A stretch of 64,000 nt of DNA, taken from the NCBI RefSeq assembly GCF_000002595.2, contig NC_057005.1, forward strand, positions 716,281 through 780,280. Direction: 5' to 3'. This stretch comes from Chlamydomonas reinhardtii (Eukaryota > Chlorophyta > Chlorophyceae > Chlamydomonadales > Chlamydomonadaceae). Each line of letters begins with the position of its first letter. The stretch's first letter is position 1. The notes under the pieces are model-generated. The model ran no database searches, was not told the origin of the DNA, and saw nothing but the letters and a program-made list of their open reading frames with translations. Shown piece after piece: positions 1-13,900 of the stretch. The translations under genes and the position numbers were made by a program.

Positions 1-1271
1 GATAGAGACGCACCAGCGGGAAGATTGTCCCCACACTGATAATGCTGAAGTCCTGGCGGAACCTGTGAATGATGAGTTGCGGGGCAGCGAACAGGTACGG
101 TATAGCACCTTACTTGCTAGTTGATTGACGCGGTCTGGTTGCGACAACCCGAACTGGACATACCGTATGCACGTGCCGCCAAACGCGCCTTATGAGCCCC
201 GACATTGTTGTGTATCCGCACTCCCGTGCATATGGTGAACATGCATGGCACGAACGGGTCGACCATCCCACATAACGGTCCGTGCGGTGCGATGTTGGTG
301 TTGGCGTGGCAGAGGGTGGGGCAGCCGAGCTCTAGGACGCGCAGCGATGTGAACGCGGCCCCGAGACGGTATGTCACATTGTCGTATGTTGGGAAGCCTC
401 GGGAAGTGGCATGTTGGAACGCAACCTGACCATGTCAAACAACATGCATACAGCCATAATATGCACACACGCACGCAGTCACACATGATAATCGTGGAGC
501 TCCTGAGGACGAGGAACTTAATGGTCATGCAAGCATGTGAAACACCCCAAGCACGAGCGACACACCCCAGATGGCGCACCTGAGATCCAGGTGGTCAGAC
601 TCGCACAGGTACACGATGGCACACGCCAAGGCGCACATGAACAGGGTGCGGACGTTGAGCACAAACACGGCGGCCCTGGAGTAGTTACAAGAGGGCGCAG
701 TGCAGGCCACCATAGGATGTCAGCACGACATGCACTCAGAGAAATATCTTTACTATTGCTGCAACTGCCGCCGCAGCAGGGAAGCAGTACACTGCTGTAT
801 CGGCGGCTTGGGACGTGCTCACCACCTTGAAAGACAACAGGGACCAACCGCCGCCTCCCCCGCTCCCCGCTGGCTCTTGCCTTCCCAAACCCCAGCATAC
901 CTGACATAGCGCAGCAGGTAAACGCGGCGTGTGGAGAGCGCCTGCACCACCGTCTCTGCGTGGCTGCGGATATCAAACCCACTCCGAAAGGACTTGAAGG
1001 ACGCCCGCACGCCACCATGCCAGAAGTTGCGCCGCATGGTGTCAGCCCCTGGCGGTGTGGCGGCGGGCTCAAGGGCGGGCTCACGGGCGGGCTGCGCTCG
1101 CGCGCTCTTGAAGTTACGCTTCAGCCAGCTCATTGTCTTGTCAAATCCCTCCTGCTCCGCGATGCCCCGTTCTCTCGAGTCTTCACTAGGGCCACCCAGT
1201 TCGGCGTCAGCGTTTGCACCGCCCCAAAACCCACAGCAACCGGCACGTTGTTTTGGCGTCGACAGCGCCAT
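1..1271 (-). CDS. Four-helix membrane protein, left tandem copy (partial, runs off window)
   Basis: Three exons can be read on the minus strand: 1271-901, 675-580 and 62-14, with the rest beyond the window start. The start is a real ATG at 1271. Splice phases chain correctly (2, 2, 0). Exon 1 encodes a soluble N-terminus ending in a block (FKSFRS.FDIRSHAETVV, then STRRVYLLRYV) nearly identical to exon 1 of the copy at 3991-9912. Exon 2 encodes the first membrane helix (VLNVRTLFMCALACAIVYL) and exon 3 the start of the second (FSIISVGTIFPL). The first 75 residues differ strongly between the copies while the rest matches closely, so the copies form a tandem duplication with a fast-evolving N-terminus. 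See the complete copy for family discussion. Exon calls are well supported by the second copy; the biological role is unknown. Confidence 0.8.
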
Positions 1272-3990
1272 TTTTGCGTTGCAAAACCACTAAAATCTGT
1301 GCTGATTCTCACAAGGACCTAGCTGCCATTATGCTTAGCAAGGAGCTCGCGGCCTTTAAGAGCCGATGCTCAGGCAGGTCACTCTGAGTCTGAATTCCCA
1401 ACAAACGCCGCACATCCACAGAGCGCCAGTTGTAACAAGTTAGCCGCTTTTTAGCAAGTGTCGTGGCTGCATCGCACTTAAGTACACTCGCTCGGGCGAC
1501 GGGCCAGACCTGCTAGACTTATCAACTTTGGCTCAACTTAAATAGGTATATTGCTCCCCATTTAAGACGTTGATTACTCTATCATATGAAGAGAAGCGCT
1601 CAAACTTGTGCAAAACAAGCGGTGCGACAGCGTTCGGGCATGCGGCTCATTCATGGATCGGCCACTTTTAGCGAAGCCCGCCGGGCCTCGGAGGAGGTTG
1701 GCTGAGGTAGACGATACGGCTCACAAAAGTTAGTTGCTGGTAGTGTTAGGCGAAAGCCTTAGGCGCTGACCCGTTCGCCTCCCCGCTGCTGCAGCCCGCG
1801 GGCACCCCTGCCCGCTGGCACATGCGTCTCCCGCAATTTGCGTCGTCCCCGATCGGCGCCCGCAGCCCATAACCGACGGTTAAGCCACCCTGCCCGTACC
1901 AGCCGCGCTCTGAACAATGCAGCATCAAATGTCTCAAAGGAGTGCGCTGTGCTAGTTAAAGCACACACCGTACCGGCGTACCGCGCTCCCCTACCCCAGC
2001 ATGTGGCGTCTGTGACCTGTACTTGATGTGTAAGCCCAGCCGCCGTGTGTGCTTCGTGCATCCTAATGCTACCAAGTCGACTCCACGTCTCCGCCGGTCC
2101 GCCCCATGACCGCTGCCTTCGGCCATTCACGCAATCCACCGTGTTCGACACTGGTCGCCTGCCTGCAGGTGCGCTGCGACTCTGGTTCACGAGTGTGGCG
2201 TTGCGGTGTGTGTGTCTGGTGCTATCGCCTGGCCGGGCGCCCGTGGCGTGAGGAATGCGCGTCGGCAAACTACTACCAGCCTGCCAGCAAGTCAGCGGCG
2301 CCTCGTTACAGCGACTCCGGCGTTCTACCAGCCGCGCGATCACGCCTTGCTTGACGTCGCAAATTGGCCGTTGAATGTTTGGGTCTGCGGGTACGCTGCA
2401 CAGTACGGGACTACGCCAACCTGCCCCTTATATCCCTCGCCTCCCTCGCCGTGAGAGGTTGTGCGTGGTTGGTGGCTTTGTGTGTGGGCAGGATGCACGT
2501 GTGGGTGACCGTTCTAGTACCTGGACGCTTGCGCCTTGGTTAGTGCGTGCGCTGTGCGTGTGTCCTGCGGCCTAGACGTTTCCCGGCACTCCTGTGCCTA
2601 GGCTTGTGACGTTGAGGCACAGCGGTGGGGCTCTGGCGGGTTGAGGCTTGGCTAGGACTCACTGTGCGCGGAGTCACACGGACTTTGCCCGCGGGAGGGT
2701 TTGCAGCAAAGTCGGGGTTGGTGGAGTCAAGTTGGGCCCTGATAGCATGTGATGGCTCGGCGTCTTCGGGTGCTGGGACTGTCCCCTCTGTAACATCCGC
2801 ATTCTTATATCGACGTGCCTTACTTGTCCTGACCTGTCCCATCGAAACGTGTCAGACCTCAACCGGAGCCGCTGTGTGGAGCTCATGAGTCATGAGTCAT
2901 TGCAGTGGCCTGACCCCCCTTTGAGCACGGCCACACTTACGACCTACCCCCGCGCACATCCATACCTGCCTCCTTGCGGAGGGCGAAGTACCGCATATGG
3001 CTCATCCGCGCGCACCACGGCACTTCGGCTGCAGGCTGCCATCACCGCCCGCCAAATCACAGGTGTTACTTGGCCATATAAATAACACGGTCCGTAATAT
3101 GTCCCCGCCCCGCACATCCGTCCCGGCATCCCCTCCAGCATAAATATAGCAAGTTCACGACAATCCATCTACAATAAACGAGGCGCACGAGTTAGCTATA
3201 CGGTACATTCGCATTGATGAGAGGGCATGCATTCACTCGTACACTCATACGTACACGCATACGATAGCGGCGGCGCGGACCACCTGGCTGTGACACCACA
3301 TCCAACCACTTCTCCAACCACATACATATCTTAAAAGAATGCATTCACGTTACCCACGCACATCGTGCTGGTGGCTGGCCGCCTTCGCAAGCAGTTCTTG
3401 GAGCCACATCACCGCAGTTGCCTTAGTTCCCCATCCAGGCAAGGCCGAGTGCTCCCCTTGCAACTGGGTCTGGCTGTATAATGCAAGATGCTGGCGGCAC
3501 GATCATACCACCGCACTGGGGCCTGCACGCAGGCCGCCAAGCTCAGAGTGCCACCCACCGACCCACGCTTACGGTCCTGCTGTACCGAAGCCATCGCTTG
3601 TGCCACCCACCAGTGCTTCAGCGCTTCCCAATCCCGAGCATGTCGTCAGTACGGTAGTGCACACAATGATGACCGGCACCTCCGTACTACGTAACCTCAG
3701 TCTTAATCCCTCGAATAACCAAGGCGACTTACATCCCAAACCCTTAATAAATGGAAACAGCCACAACCCGCCCTGGCCCCGGCGCATGTCCACCCGGCAC
3801 CCGACACCCCGCAACCAGTAATCTGCCATCCGCCAGCAGAGGCGCCGACAGCAGAGGTGCAAGCCTACCGGTGGTCCCTGCCCCCGCCCCTCGTGCTCGG
3901 CTGCTCCCCAGTCCAACGCTGGTCGGTGCCCTCCCGAGGCCCGCGTACCGGTGCCGCAGCCTGCCCGCTGCTCTCAAAGGTCATCACAAT
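1272..3990. other. Intergenic spacer between the tandem membrane-protein genes
   Basis: No open frame here shows convincing splice sites, family similarity or codon bias. The right part (about 3730-3990) is probably the 3' UTR of the gene ending at 3991. A minus-strand TGTAA, the usual green-algal polyadenylation signal (TTACA on the plus strand), lies at about 3730. The part next to 1272 should contain the promoter of the left copy. Confidence 0.5.
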
Positions 3991-6900
3991 CTAATAAAGG
4001 GGCGGCGACTGCTGCCCAGTCGGCGTGCACACGCCTCCGAGTAGAAGGGAGGCAGAGGGCTGGTGGCTGCTGCTGCTGAGTCCCAGGGGGACGGAGGCCA
4101 CGTGCAGGTGCCCGAACATCCCCCGGGCCAGGTCAGCCTGTATGCGGTACGGCGCCGTAGCACGGCACAGCTCAGCACGGCGGCACGGCACGGCACACAG
4201 GTTGAGACTTGGCGTGGAGACTTGACGTGAGATGTGACGAGGAAGGCAAGCAGTGCTTCAGACGCAATCAGAGCGCCGCAGCGAAACAAAAGAGCGCGCG
4301 CGCGAGAGGCACATGTACAATTGACAGCGATATGCACGGAACACATATCGCACCTCGATTGCGTCCTGCGCTGTGGGCGAGTCGGCATCCCCCCGCGGCA
4401 TGTCCGGCACCAGCACCGTCCCCACCGCGCCGCTCTCCTGGTCCATGGCCAGCAGCACGGCGCCGCCCAGGCTGGTGCGGCTGCTGACACCGACGCCGCC
4501 GTGCATGCCCGTCAGGCTGGTGCCGTGGCTGCCGGGCATCAGCGGCGTGCCGGGCACCGTGGAGGCGGGGCTGCCACCCGCAAGCAACTGCGGACGGCCA
4601 GCATTGCTCCCGATGCCGATTGCACGCGCGCTGCGCTGCTGCATGCGGTACTGGCCGCCGCTGCCACGGCCTGCGCCGCTCCCCAAAGCCGAGGAGGTAG
4701 CGGGAGAGCCGCCCTGCAAGTGGCGCATGGCGGTGCCCGGACCCGAGCCGCCCGCGACCAGCAGCGGGTGTGAATCCATGAGGCCGACTGCGGCGGCGCC
4801 CACCGGTACACCCAAGCTGGGCCGCTGGAAGGGCCCGCGTGGGGTGCTCTGGGCACTGGAGTCCGCGATGGCACTGGCTGCAGCCACACCCAGGCTGGGG
4901 CGCTGGAAAGGTCCGCCGGCAGCGGCGCCGCCGCGGCTGCCTCCGCCGCTCTGACGAGCCATCCGAGTGGGGCCGGCCGTGGCATCAGGCTGATGGTGCT
5001 CAGGCGGGGCGGTCTGGGAATTCAATAAAACAGGTTGCATGGGTTACGAGCAGCGTACGGTGCATCAACGAGGCAGAAGTGTCAGACGCCCCGCAGCCCA
5101 GCACCACATTGTCACATGTTGATCATGCATTGATGCGGCTAGCAACGCATTCAACCGGCGCTCACCTTGCGTTGGAAGCCCGTGCCATCTTGCATGAGCC
5201 GCTGCTGCTGTTGCTGCTGCCAGTGCTGTCGCTGCTGCTGTTGCAGCTGAAGCTGCTCATACGACATAACGCCGGGCAGCTTGGCAGCCGTCAATAGAGT
5301 GGTCTGGAAGCTAGGCTCTGAGAAGGGCGACGGATCGCGGGCAGGGCTGTCGCAATTGGGGGCAGTTGCATCCACCGGCAGTGCGGTCACGCCCGCCGCG
5401 TCAGAGGCGGCAGGCATCAGCGCCGCAGGCAGCGCAGTTGGTGCTGCAGTGCGGGCAGCCGGTGCCGCGGCCGCGAAAAAACCCGGACCCGGGTTGCCAT
5501 TTGGTTTGATGCTGATTGTGGGCAGCGGCATCTGCGGAGGAGAACGCTGCTGCTGCTGCTGCTGCTGCGTGCTGCTGAAGGGCGGATTCGCCTTTGGCGC
5601 GGTCGGCAAGGCTGCCACGTCGGGTGAGGGCGTGCCCGCGTCACCCCCGCCGCCAGTGCCGCTCAGGCTGCTTGTGTCGGTGCAGCTACTGCCGAGCTTG
5701 CTGCTGCTGGTAGTCATATGGCCCTTCGTGTTCACGACCGTGTTCACGGCACGCGGGGCAGCGCCGGCGTTGGTTCTGATGCCGCCGAGAGCGGTGGCGG
5801 CGGATGCGGCGGCGAGCCCCATAGGCGGTGTGCTGATGGCGGCTTTGCCGGGCTCGACCATGTGTGCCGCGGTGTGCTGTGGCCGCGGCGGATCCGCAGA
5901 TCCCCGCAGCGGCAGCGCCTGCTGAGTAGGCGGTAGGGCTAGCGCCTGATAACCCGCCGCAGCGTGCATGGCGCCGCCTCCGCTGCCGGTGCCGCCACTA
6001 TACCTGACTGTGATGACGTGCGAGCAGTCACCACCCGCAGAAGCCACCGCCCCCGCAGCGCCGCCGACGCGTGAGGACGGCTGCTGCACACTGAGCTGTA
6101 TGCCGTAGGGCTGCTGCTGCTGCTGCCCAACTCCCCCACCGCTGCCAGTGCCGGCCAGCCCCCCTGGGTAGTTGGAGTAGCCGGTGGGCGGTATGCCGCT
6201 GGCGCCCACCACGTACACACTGCGGGGGGCAGGTAGGAGCAGGCAGCGAGGGGCATTGATACACGAGCTTTGGCATGCGCGAATAGATGGGAGGCAAAGC
6301 AAGAAACACAGGGCTGGGTTCAGCAGCAGCGTGTTTGCATTTATGGTATCTCTGGCCATTCTGGGCAGCTGCTGGCGCCCCTACCTGTTTCCCACGATGG
6401 TGCCGGCACTGGCCTTGTGGAAGTTGCCGGCGCGGCCGTAGCGCTGCATGGTCTCCTCAAACTCCCGCGGCAGGTCGAAGTACACGTCGTCCTGTGCAGC
6501 GGTGGTGGAGGTATGACCGTGTCAGGCACTTGCAGGTCACACAAACGATGCCAACACACACACACACACACACGTAAGTCCTTCGTTTTGCTGTTCTTCC
6601 AACACGCACACACACACACACACACACGCACATCAACGCACCATGCCCTCTCCGTCAAAGGGGTTCTCCAGCGCCACCTGTACCCCGTACAACGTGCATA
6701 CCACAACCACCTGCAGCAGGTGGAGGCGGGCGCAAGGCGCAGCACGCGTGCATGCGACATACTGTAAACCAGGTGCATGGAGGCAGCGAGGCACGAACAG
6801 CCTCTAGAGCATGCAACAGGTGTGGTAGCGTAGCACCGACCGCTTAAAGCGCGACGCTGCAATCACAGCGCTGCAAGCGTGCAAGCACTGGCGTGTGCCG

Positions 6901-9900
6901 ATAGAACACAACGACGCAATAGCCGACGGAGCTTGCAGGAGGTGTTCAACACCCCTTACTTGCGGCGCTGCCATACGGTACTCACATACAGGACCGCCAT
7001 TACGTAGCCGGCCGGGCAGGAACCAGTGCGGTCCTGTGGGGATGCAGGTGATCAACCAGCATGACCACCTTGGCGACCATGATGGGCCTTGCAGACCCAG
7101 CGCACAACCCGGCCGCGACCCGTGATGCTGGTCACCAACACATTCCATCAGAGATCGATGTGTGTGATCACAACACGGACATGCGGCACGAACACCGCCT
7201 GTGCCCAATCAGAATGAAAGCGCACCTGCTCCCACTTGCTGTCGAAGCACATGAATGCAAAGTAGGGCGACATGAGGAAGATGGAGACCAGGATAAGAAT
7301 GAAGGACACGTGGCGCAGCATGAAGGGCGTGCGGTACTCGCGCAGGTACCGCAGCTTCTCCAGCGCCTCCGTGCTCTTGGCGATGTACTGAGCCAGACGG
7401 CTCATGCCGCCCTCGCCTGCGCGTGAGCACGGTTCGGTTCGGTGTTAATGATGGGCAGAAGCTTGCATGAAGGCGGGAAAGGGCAAGCAAGGGGAAGCAG
7501 GTGAGGGCAAGCAATCACGTGCGCCAGTGCTGGCAAACGACTGGACACGTGTTAGGGCGTTGCGACACAGGCACGTACCCACGCCGCCCACGCCACCCAC
7601 CGGCCTTGGGGTAGTTGGCCTTTGCGGTGAGTGTCTCGTTGAGCACATTGAGTTGCGACAGGTAGTGGTAGCACTGGTAGTACATCTGCTTCTGGGTGTC
7701 GGCCCTCTCAGAGTCCGTCACGCGCTGGGTGAAGGAGGCGCTGTGCGTGGCGGGGCGCGCGGCGGAACAGGCGGGGCACAGGGAGGGGGCACATGGGCAG
7801 ACATGTGAGGAGAGGCATGCGCACACAGTAAAGCGGCAGCTTGGCTGGCATTTGACAGGCAGGGACGCCCCCACCCACCCGTTCCAGTGCATCAGCACAC
7901 GCACGCACGCAGCCACCGACCTGCGCTTGGCATCGAGTTGTAGGTCGTGGCCCGATCCGTGCACGAACGCCGGCAGCCAGCCGCGTGCCTCCAGGGAGCG
8001 CCGCTCGCTCTCGCTCTCATACACCGTGCGAGACACCAGCCACTGCGTGCAGGGGCAACATGAGCACGGGCGCGCGCTCAGGAATGGCACCAGGGGCATC
8101 AATGCCTGTATTGCCTGTCTTTGACACGACCCAGCAGACCCGCGGCCACGAAGCGCACCTGCTTGAGTGTGGTGAGGAACTTGATGATGAGCTGTTGACA
8201 GCGCACGGCGTGCTCTGCAGCGTCATTGCCCAGGTTGGACCTGCAGGTAAGGAAGTGCGCGTGTAGAGAACGAAGTCAATCAAAACTTGACAATGCCTGG
8301 AACCTGACCATTACCCCAACTGCCTTGCAGTCCCCACCCACCCACGCACCTGACCAGCAGCCCATCTGATATGTCCCAGTCGCGGTTGCAGAAGTAGATG
8401 CCCATCAGCTACAAGGAGGGGCCAAGGTGGTGGGGGCGGTGGAGCGAGGCGTCACCGGCGTTATATGCGTCACAGGCCCCGGCCGCAACGGCACAACGTG
8501 ACCGGCGCTTCCTCCCACACACCCTCCACCACTGCAACTCTCTGCACACGCCCGCCAACGCCCGCCCGCACCTGCGCCTTGAGGAACGCCATTTCTTTCA
8601 GCGCCTCGTCGCGCCGCGTGAAGGCCTGCTGGATAGCGAACACCTGCAGGTAGCAACACACGTGACAGGGGCCGGAGGGAGGCGGGCTTGTAAAGCGCTG
8701 CACGTATGGAGGTGGGGTAGGCGGCAACAGCTGGTGAGGCATCATCGACCACACTTGACACGTTCGTGCCCAATCCGCAGGCTCAAGGCCTACTGGTGAT
8801 CTGAGCTCTGCTGCTTGCCAGCACAGGTTTTTCGTTGTGCCCATCCCCCCTTCCAGCCAAGTCAATCCCGGGGCGCGCCATGCGCCCGTACGTGCACATG
8901 TCTTCGACAGCCGGTGGGTGCTGGCTGAGGGTGCCTTGGGCACGTGTGTCCATGCCCGCCCGTCCATGCCCCCGCACACGCGTCTGAGCACACCGGTTCG
9001 GTACGCCACGGTACACACACGCACCAGCGGGAAGATTGTTCCCACGCTGATGATGCTGAAGTCCAGCCGGAATCTGTGAGTGCGCCAGTAAAAGGGTGTT
9101 CGTACACGGTGATGGTATGCTAGCAGGAGGAAGAAAGAAACACGATTTTTCGGGAGCACGTGCCATGCATGTAACATCCCAAGGCCAAGCACGAGCGACA
9201 CACCCCAGATGGCGCACCTGAGATCCAGGTGGTCAGACTCGCACAGGTACACGATGGCACACGCCAAGGCGCACATGAACAGGGTGCGGACGTTGAGCAC
9301 GAACACGGCGGCCCTGTCGTCAGCAGTGCAGGAGTCACATGTGGGCGAGCGCCGATCAAGGGGTGCGTCGTGACCCAGAGCCAGGCAAGGGTGAAACCAC
9401 ACAGCAACCAGAGCGCAACAAGGCGGTTCGAACCAAGCAATGCTCACGAGCGGGGGACAACGCCCTGATGCACACCCCTCCCACCCTGCCCCCTCCCTGC
9501 CCTAGCCACCCGGCTGCCCCCTCCCCGCCTTGCCATCCTACACCGCGAGTAAACACGTTCATTTCCCTCCTGGTGCCTCCATAGCTCACCGGACGTAGCG
9601 CAGCAGGTAAACGCGGCGCGTGGAGAGCGCCTGCACCACCGTCTCTGCGTGGCTGCGGATATCGAACTCGCTCCGGAAGGACTTGAAGGACGCCCGCGCG
9701 CCAGTGTACCAGGTTCCTAGTTTTGACGACTGTGTGCCCTGTAGCTCCCCATTATTTGCACTCTTGAAGGTCTTCTTTAGCCAGCTGGTTGCCTTGTCAG
9801 TACCCTCGGCCTCCATGATTCCACGCTGCATTGAGTCCTCGCTAGGCCCTTTGGAGGCTCTACCCGCAAGGCCGCAGCAGCCGGCATACTGTGTTGTTGT

Positions 9901-9912
9901 CGAGCTGGCCAT
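3991..9912 (-). CDS. Four-helix membrane protein with long Gln/Gly-rich tail, right tandem copy (possibly bestrophin-like)
   Basis: Fifteen exons on the minus strand: 9912-9590, 9313-9218, 9073-9025, 8643-8572, 8408-8350, 8240-8159, 8042-7917, 7724-7601, 7416-7226, 7033-6986, 6710-6642, 6491-6385, 6219-5166, 5013-4354 and 4137-3991. They sum to 1068 codons plus stop, with every phase consistent. Four hydrophobic helices are visible: two near residues 110-170, separated by a short loop, and two after residue 330. The second is followed by a basic/acidic stretch (QQAFTRRDEALKEM). The fourth is followed by ENPFDGEGMDDV. This spacing and the acidic ENPF motif recall bestrophin-type anion channels, but the match is by eye only. 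The last 570 residues are low complexity (poly-Q, Gly, Ala, two GPFQRPSLGV repeats) and are probably a disordered cytosolic tail. It is a tandem duplicate of the gene at 1-1271. Confidence 0.85.
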
Positions 9913-10913
9913 TATTTGCTAAAGCAGTCGCGCTTTCTGGGATGGACCTCACATTCACAAACTAACACTAGCAGCCGGCTAGCTGCAGGCCGGCGAAAGG
10001 TTGCATCGACAATGTGTATGCGTTCGCCTTTCAACGCGACAAGACGTGGCTGGTGAACAAGACAGCACACACGACCGACAGCCGACAGTGCAGCAGCTGC
10101 CAACCGCAAACCGAGTGCGGCTCACTTCCGGAACACATGTATCTGTGACTTGAACAACTAGTTGGTTCAAGTATGTCCACTTTTCTTATGAAAACGGGGA
10201 GCTTGCCGTTCGTGAGAACTCTGCGAATGCGCAGTCGCTCGCGGTCACTCATAAAAATGCACAAATCCCAGTGTATCGGCGCTTTCCAAAACAGCTTCCT
10301 ACGGCCTTTACTGGCGCCTGTCGCGCTGCATGCGCAGTCAGAGCTCATGAATGGCATCTTTGTCGGGAATCTCGCCCTCCACCGGGACGGGCTCCATGAC
10401 AAGGCTCGCAGCTTGCAGACTAGTGGCCAATGACCTGTAGTTGTGGCTAATGACCTCTCTGGGAGGTGGCAGAATGCAGGCTGCAGCGTCGCCGCGCCCG
10501 CCCCGCGTCACGACTCACCCTAACCGTTTCCCGCCGGGTATACCCCAAAGCCCGCTCGCTACAAGCCTTGCTGAACGCTAGCCGAGGTACCCAGCGGTAC
10601 CTGCGAACTTGTTAAACGGAACTCATCGCCTGTCAGTTGATTGTCATTACGGCGCGCTTATAAAGATCACGTTCGCAAATCTAAGGACGTGCGAAGAGCA
10701 CTAATCACCACGTGACCACGGGGGGCCCACCCCCTGCGCACAGTGCCCTGCTACCGTATGTACCTGCCCCCTTTCTGTGCCTGCCACCCACAAAACTTCT
10801 CTATGCATGTGCCCGGCAAACTTTCTGTGACGCCATGCGGCGCAACCCCAGGCACCGCCGCGCGCGGGCGTCCATCACGTCCCTTTTGGAGCACCGTAGC
10901 CGCCGTGGCTCCA
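9913..10913. other. Intergenic region with a weak ORF
   Basis: This stretch lies between the ATG of the membrane-protein gene (9912) and the stop of the gene at 10914-15500. A minus-strand frame at 10402-10031 and a plus-strand frame at 10173-10433 overlap each other. Neither has recognisable motifs or clear splice sites. The left part should hold the promoter of the gene starting at 9912. Confidence 0.4.
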
Positions 10914-13900
10914 TTAATAACCCCACGCGGCCTTTAGGTCAGCCTCGCTCTTCAAGCCGGGCCCGCCGCCGCCCTCACTCACGCGACCAGCCGCTCCGCT
11001 AGCTCCAACGCCGCCGCCTCCAGCCGCCGCCGCATTGCCCCCGCCAGCTCCCGCCATGCCGCCCGGCCCCTGCTGCACCTGCCCCTGTGCCATGGCCGCC
11101 GCGGCTGGGTCCACGGCTGTTGGCGCATTGGCGCCGGCCCAAGGCGGCGGCACCACTGCCGCAGCCTGCAGTCATGACAAGCACACACAAGGCTAAGCTG
11201 CGATGCGGTGTGGTGTGCGCGCACACGCCCAACCTGCATGCCCGGCTGCCGTGCCGGTGCCGGTGCATCCGTGCGCCCCTGTATGCCGCCCCGGACCCGC
11301 GCCCCTACCTCCCGCCCCTTCCGGCGGCCCGACCCCGGCGGCCGCTCACCTCCGACTCGAGGGGCACCACCGCGGAGGGCTTGACGCGCTGCTCCCTCCG
11401 CGCCGCCCGGTCCCTGTCCTTGTCCTTGCGTGGCTGCACCACCGCCACACCGTACTCGTCCCAGTCCCCGTCGGGCCGCTGCGTGGACAGAGCACAGTCA
11501 GCAGGGGGGAGAAGTGGAACAAAACAGCAGGTACAGCGCGTGGCCAGGGACAGGAGAGTGCAGGGGGGCATGAGTGCATTGGGGGATAGCGAGGGAGAGG
11601 GGGCGCACATGTGCCCAGGATGGGGGGGGGTAGGGTAAGGGGGGGTTACGCGAATTCCGGGTGGTAAGCCCGGTGGAGCAGGTATGCGAAGGAATGTCAT
11701 ACAGTCATACACTGCCTTTGCGCTGTGTTGTCCTTTGTGCTCATCAACACGTTCATACACAATCACGCACCTTGGGCAGCAGCGCCTGGTACGCCCGGTA
11801 GCGGTACAGCGCATATCCGCCTCCCAGCAGCAGCACCAGACCCGCCAGGCAGCCCAACGCAATGCCCACAGCGGCGCCCACGCCAATGCTGCCGCCATCC
11901 TCAGCCACCACCCGCGTCACGGCGGCTGGGCCCATGAACTTGCTGCGTGGCGAGCGGGTTGAGGCATGTGTTTGGTGGTGGTGGGGGGCGCGGACAAGGG
12001 GGGTCTGTGTCAGAGGCGACAAGGAAGAGAAAGTTGGGGCTTGCGCGTGTGTTAGGAACGCACAATCAAGGGGAAAGCCAACTGGGTGCCGCATGCAGCT
12101 TGTAAGCATTTAAAGCTGCCCTCTGGGCATCGCATAGCCTTTGCAGTCTTACACAGCGCGGCGTAGCGTGGAGTCGCGAGACCCAGCCCAACAAACAAAC
12201 AACCGAACCCACGCAACCTCCACCCCGCACGCACCCGCTCACCCCACCCCGCCCACGCACCTGGTGTACACGCTGCCCGCGAATATGGCGGTGGTGTTGG
12301 TTGTGAGCAGCGACATGAGCGCCGTGATCTGGGCCTCAGTGGCGCCCGCGGGCACCCGAACCGCGAAATCCACCGTCACAGCCGTCTGCGGGGGCGGCGG
12401 GTGGACAGCGTGGAGCGATGGTGGGAAGCGGGCGATGCGAGATTGGGTTCGAGGCCATGCTGGTGATGGCAGCCACAACTTATGCTAGACTACACAGGCA
12501 AACCGTTTAGCCAACCCCTCCCGAGAACATTTCAAAGGCTTCAACCAGTGACAGGAGCTCCTCCTCATTCATTGCATGCATCGTAGCACCGTCAGGCTCG
12601 CTCTCACATCCCTTCACGCCCACTGGAATGCCGACCACAACCACACAGCCTTCCTTGTCACCCCGGCCAGGCAGCCCGGCACCCCACCGTCTGAGCTCCC
12701 GCGTATCTGCTGATCCTGGTGATGGTGCCGCTGCTGGCGCTGGCCAGGCCGCGGCTGAGCAGCAGCAGCGCCGGCACCTGGCTGTCCAGCGAGGAGGCCA
12801 GGGAGCCCTCCAGGGAGGTCTTTTTGTGTGTGGGGGGGGGAGGCGGGCGGGAGCGGGGCGGAGGGAGGGGCGCGAAGGGGGAGAGAGGGAGTTAGTAACT
12901 GATGAGTCACAAGGTAGGGACACACACACACTTGAAATTCGGTCTTGATGTTGGAAAGCACTACACGCCAAAACGCACAGCGCAGCACACACGCACACAA
13001 ATCCACGTCGCACAAACCTTGAGCTGTGTCAGTGTGTCGTTGTTGGCTTTGAGCTCGTCAAACGACACGCCCACCACCACCGCCACCTTCAGCTCCACCT
13101 CAGCTGCAGCAGGGGGGCGGGTCAGGGGGCAGGTAGGGCAACGGGGCGGAACGGGCGGAACGGGAAAATCACAGGACCAAACAGCGTGGCAAGTAGTCAG
13201 GGGTCGTTGGGCAGGTGGCAGGAGACTGGGCAGCGGAAGGGTGGGCTCCTGCGCATGCTGCATGGAGGGGTTCTCGCAGGAGGCGGCCCCCGTCACTGAC
13301 GAGCGTCCGAGACCACAGCGCGGGGGACAGCACTGGACCTTGATTGCTGCTGGTTACGGCAGTTGTTGTTGTGGGAGTAGCTCTGCAGCCACGTCCAAAG
13401 TCATAGGCCCCATCCGACAGAAACTCACAGGTGAGCACAGCGCCGGTTGCGTTGAGCGGCGGCGGCGGCGCGGGCGGCGGCGGCGGCGCGGAGGCTGGCG
13501 GGGAGGGCGGCACCGCCGACGTCTGCTTGTACTGCATGACCACATGCTTGCCTGCGCGTCATTGCCACAAGCGCCACACAACCGCACAGGCACGCACACA
13601 GCCACACCAAGCATTCATATGACATGAGCTGTGAAGAGCGGCAGCGGGGTCTGCGTCAACCGGCATGCCGTACACGGCCAGCAGCGCTGCAGCGCCGCGG
13701 CACATACAGCGGAGGCAACCACGGCCTCACCGAACTTGGTGGTGTTGCATCGCAGGGCGTTGTTGGTGATGATGCCCACCACCGCCGTGCCGTCAGTGCC
13801 GCCGGTGGGGTAGCCCACTGCCTGGTAGCCAGTGCCTGGGAGAGCCGGAGGTGGGGGGGATCACATTCAGGATTAGGATCGAAGAAGTGAAGGCGTAGCC

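Noticed and set aside
10031-10433. Overlapping ORFs on both strands (123 and 86 aa)
   Set aside because: Neither has splice context, a known motif or gene-like codon use. The minus frame has some charged, protein-like stretches but not enough to call.
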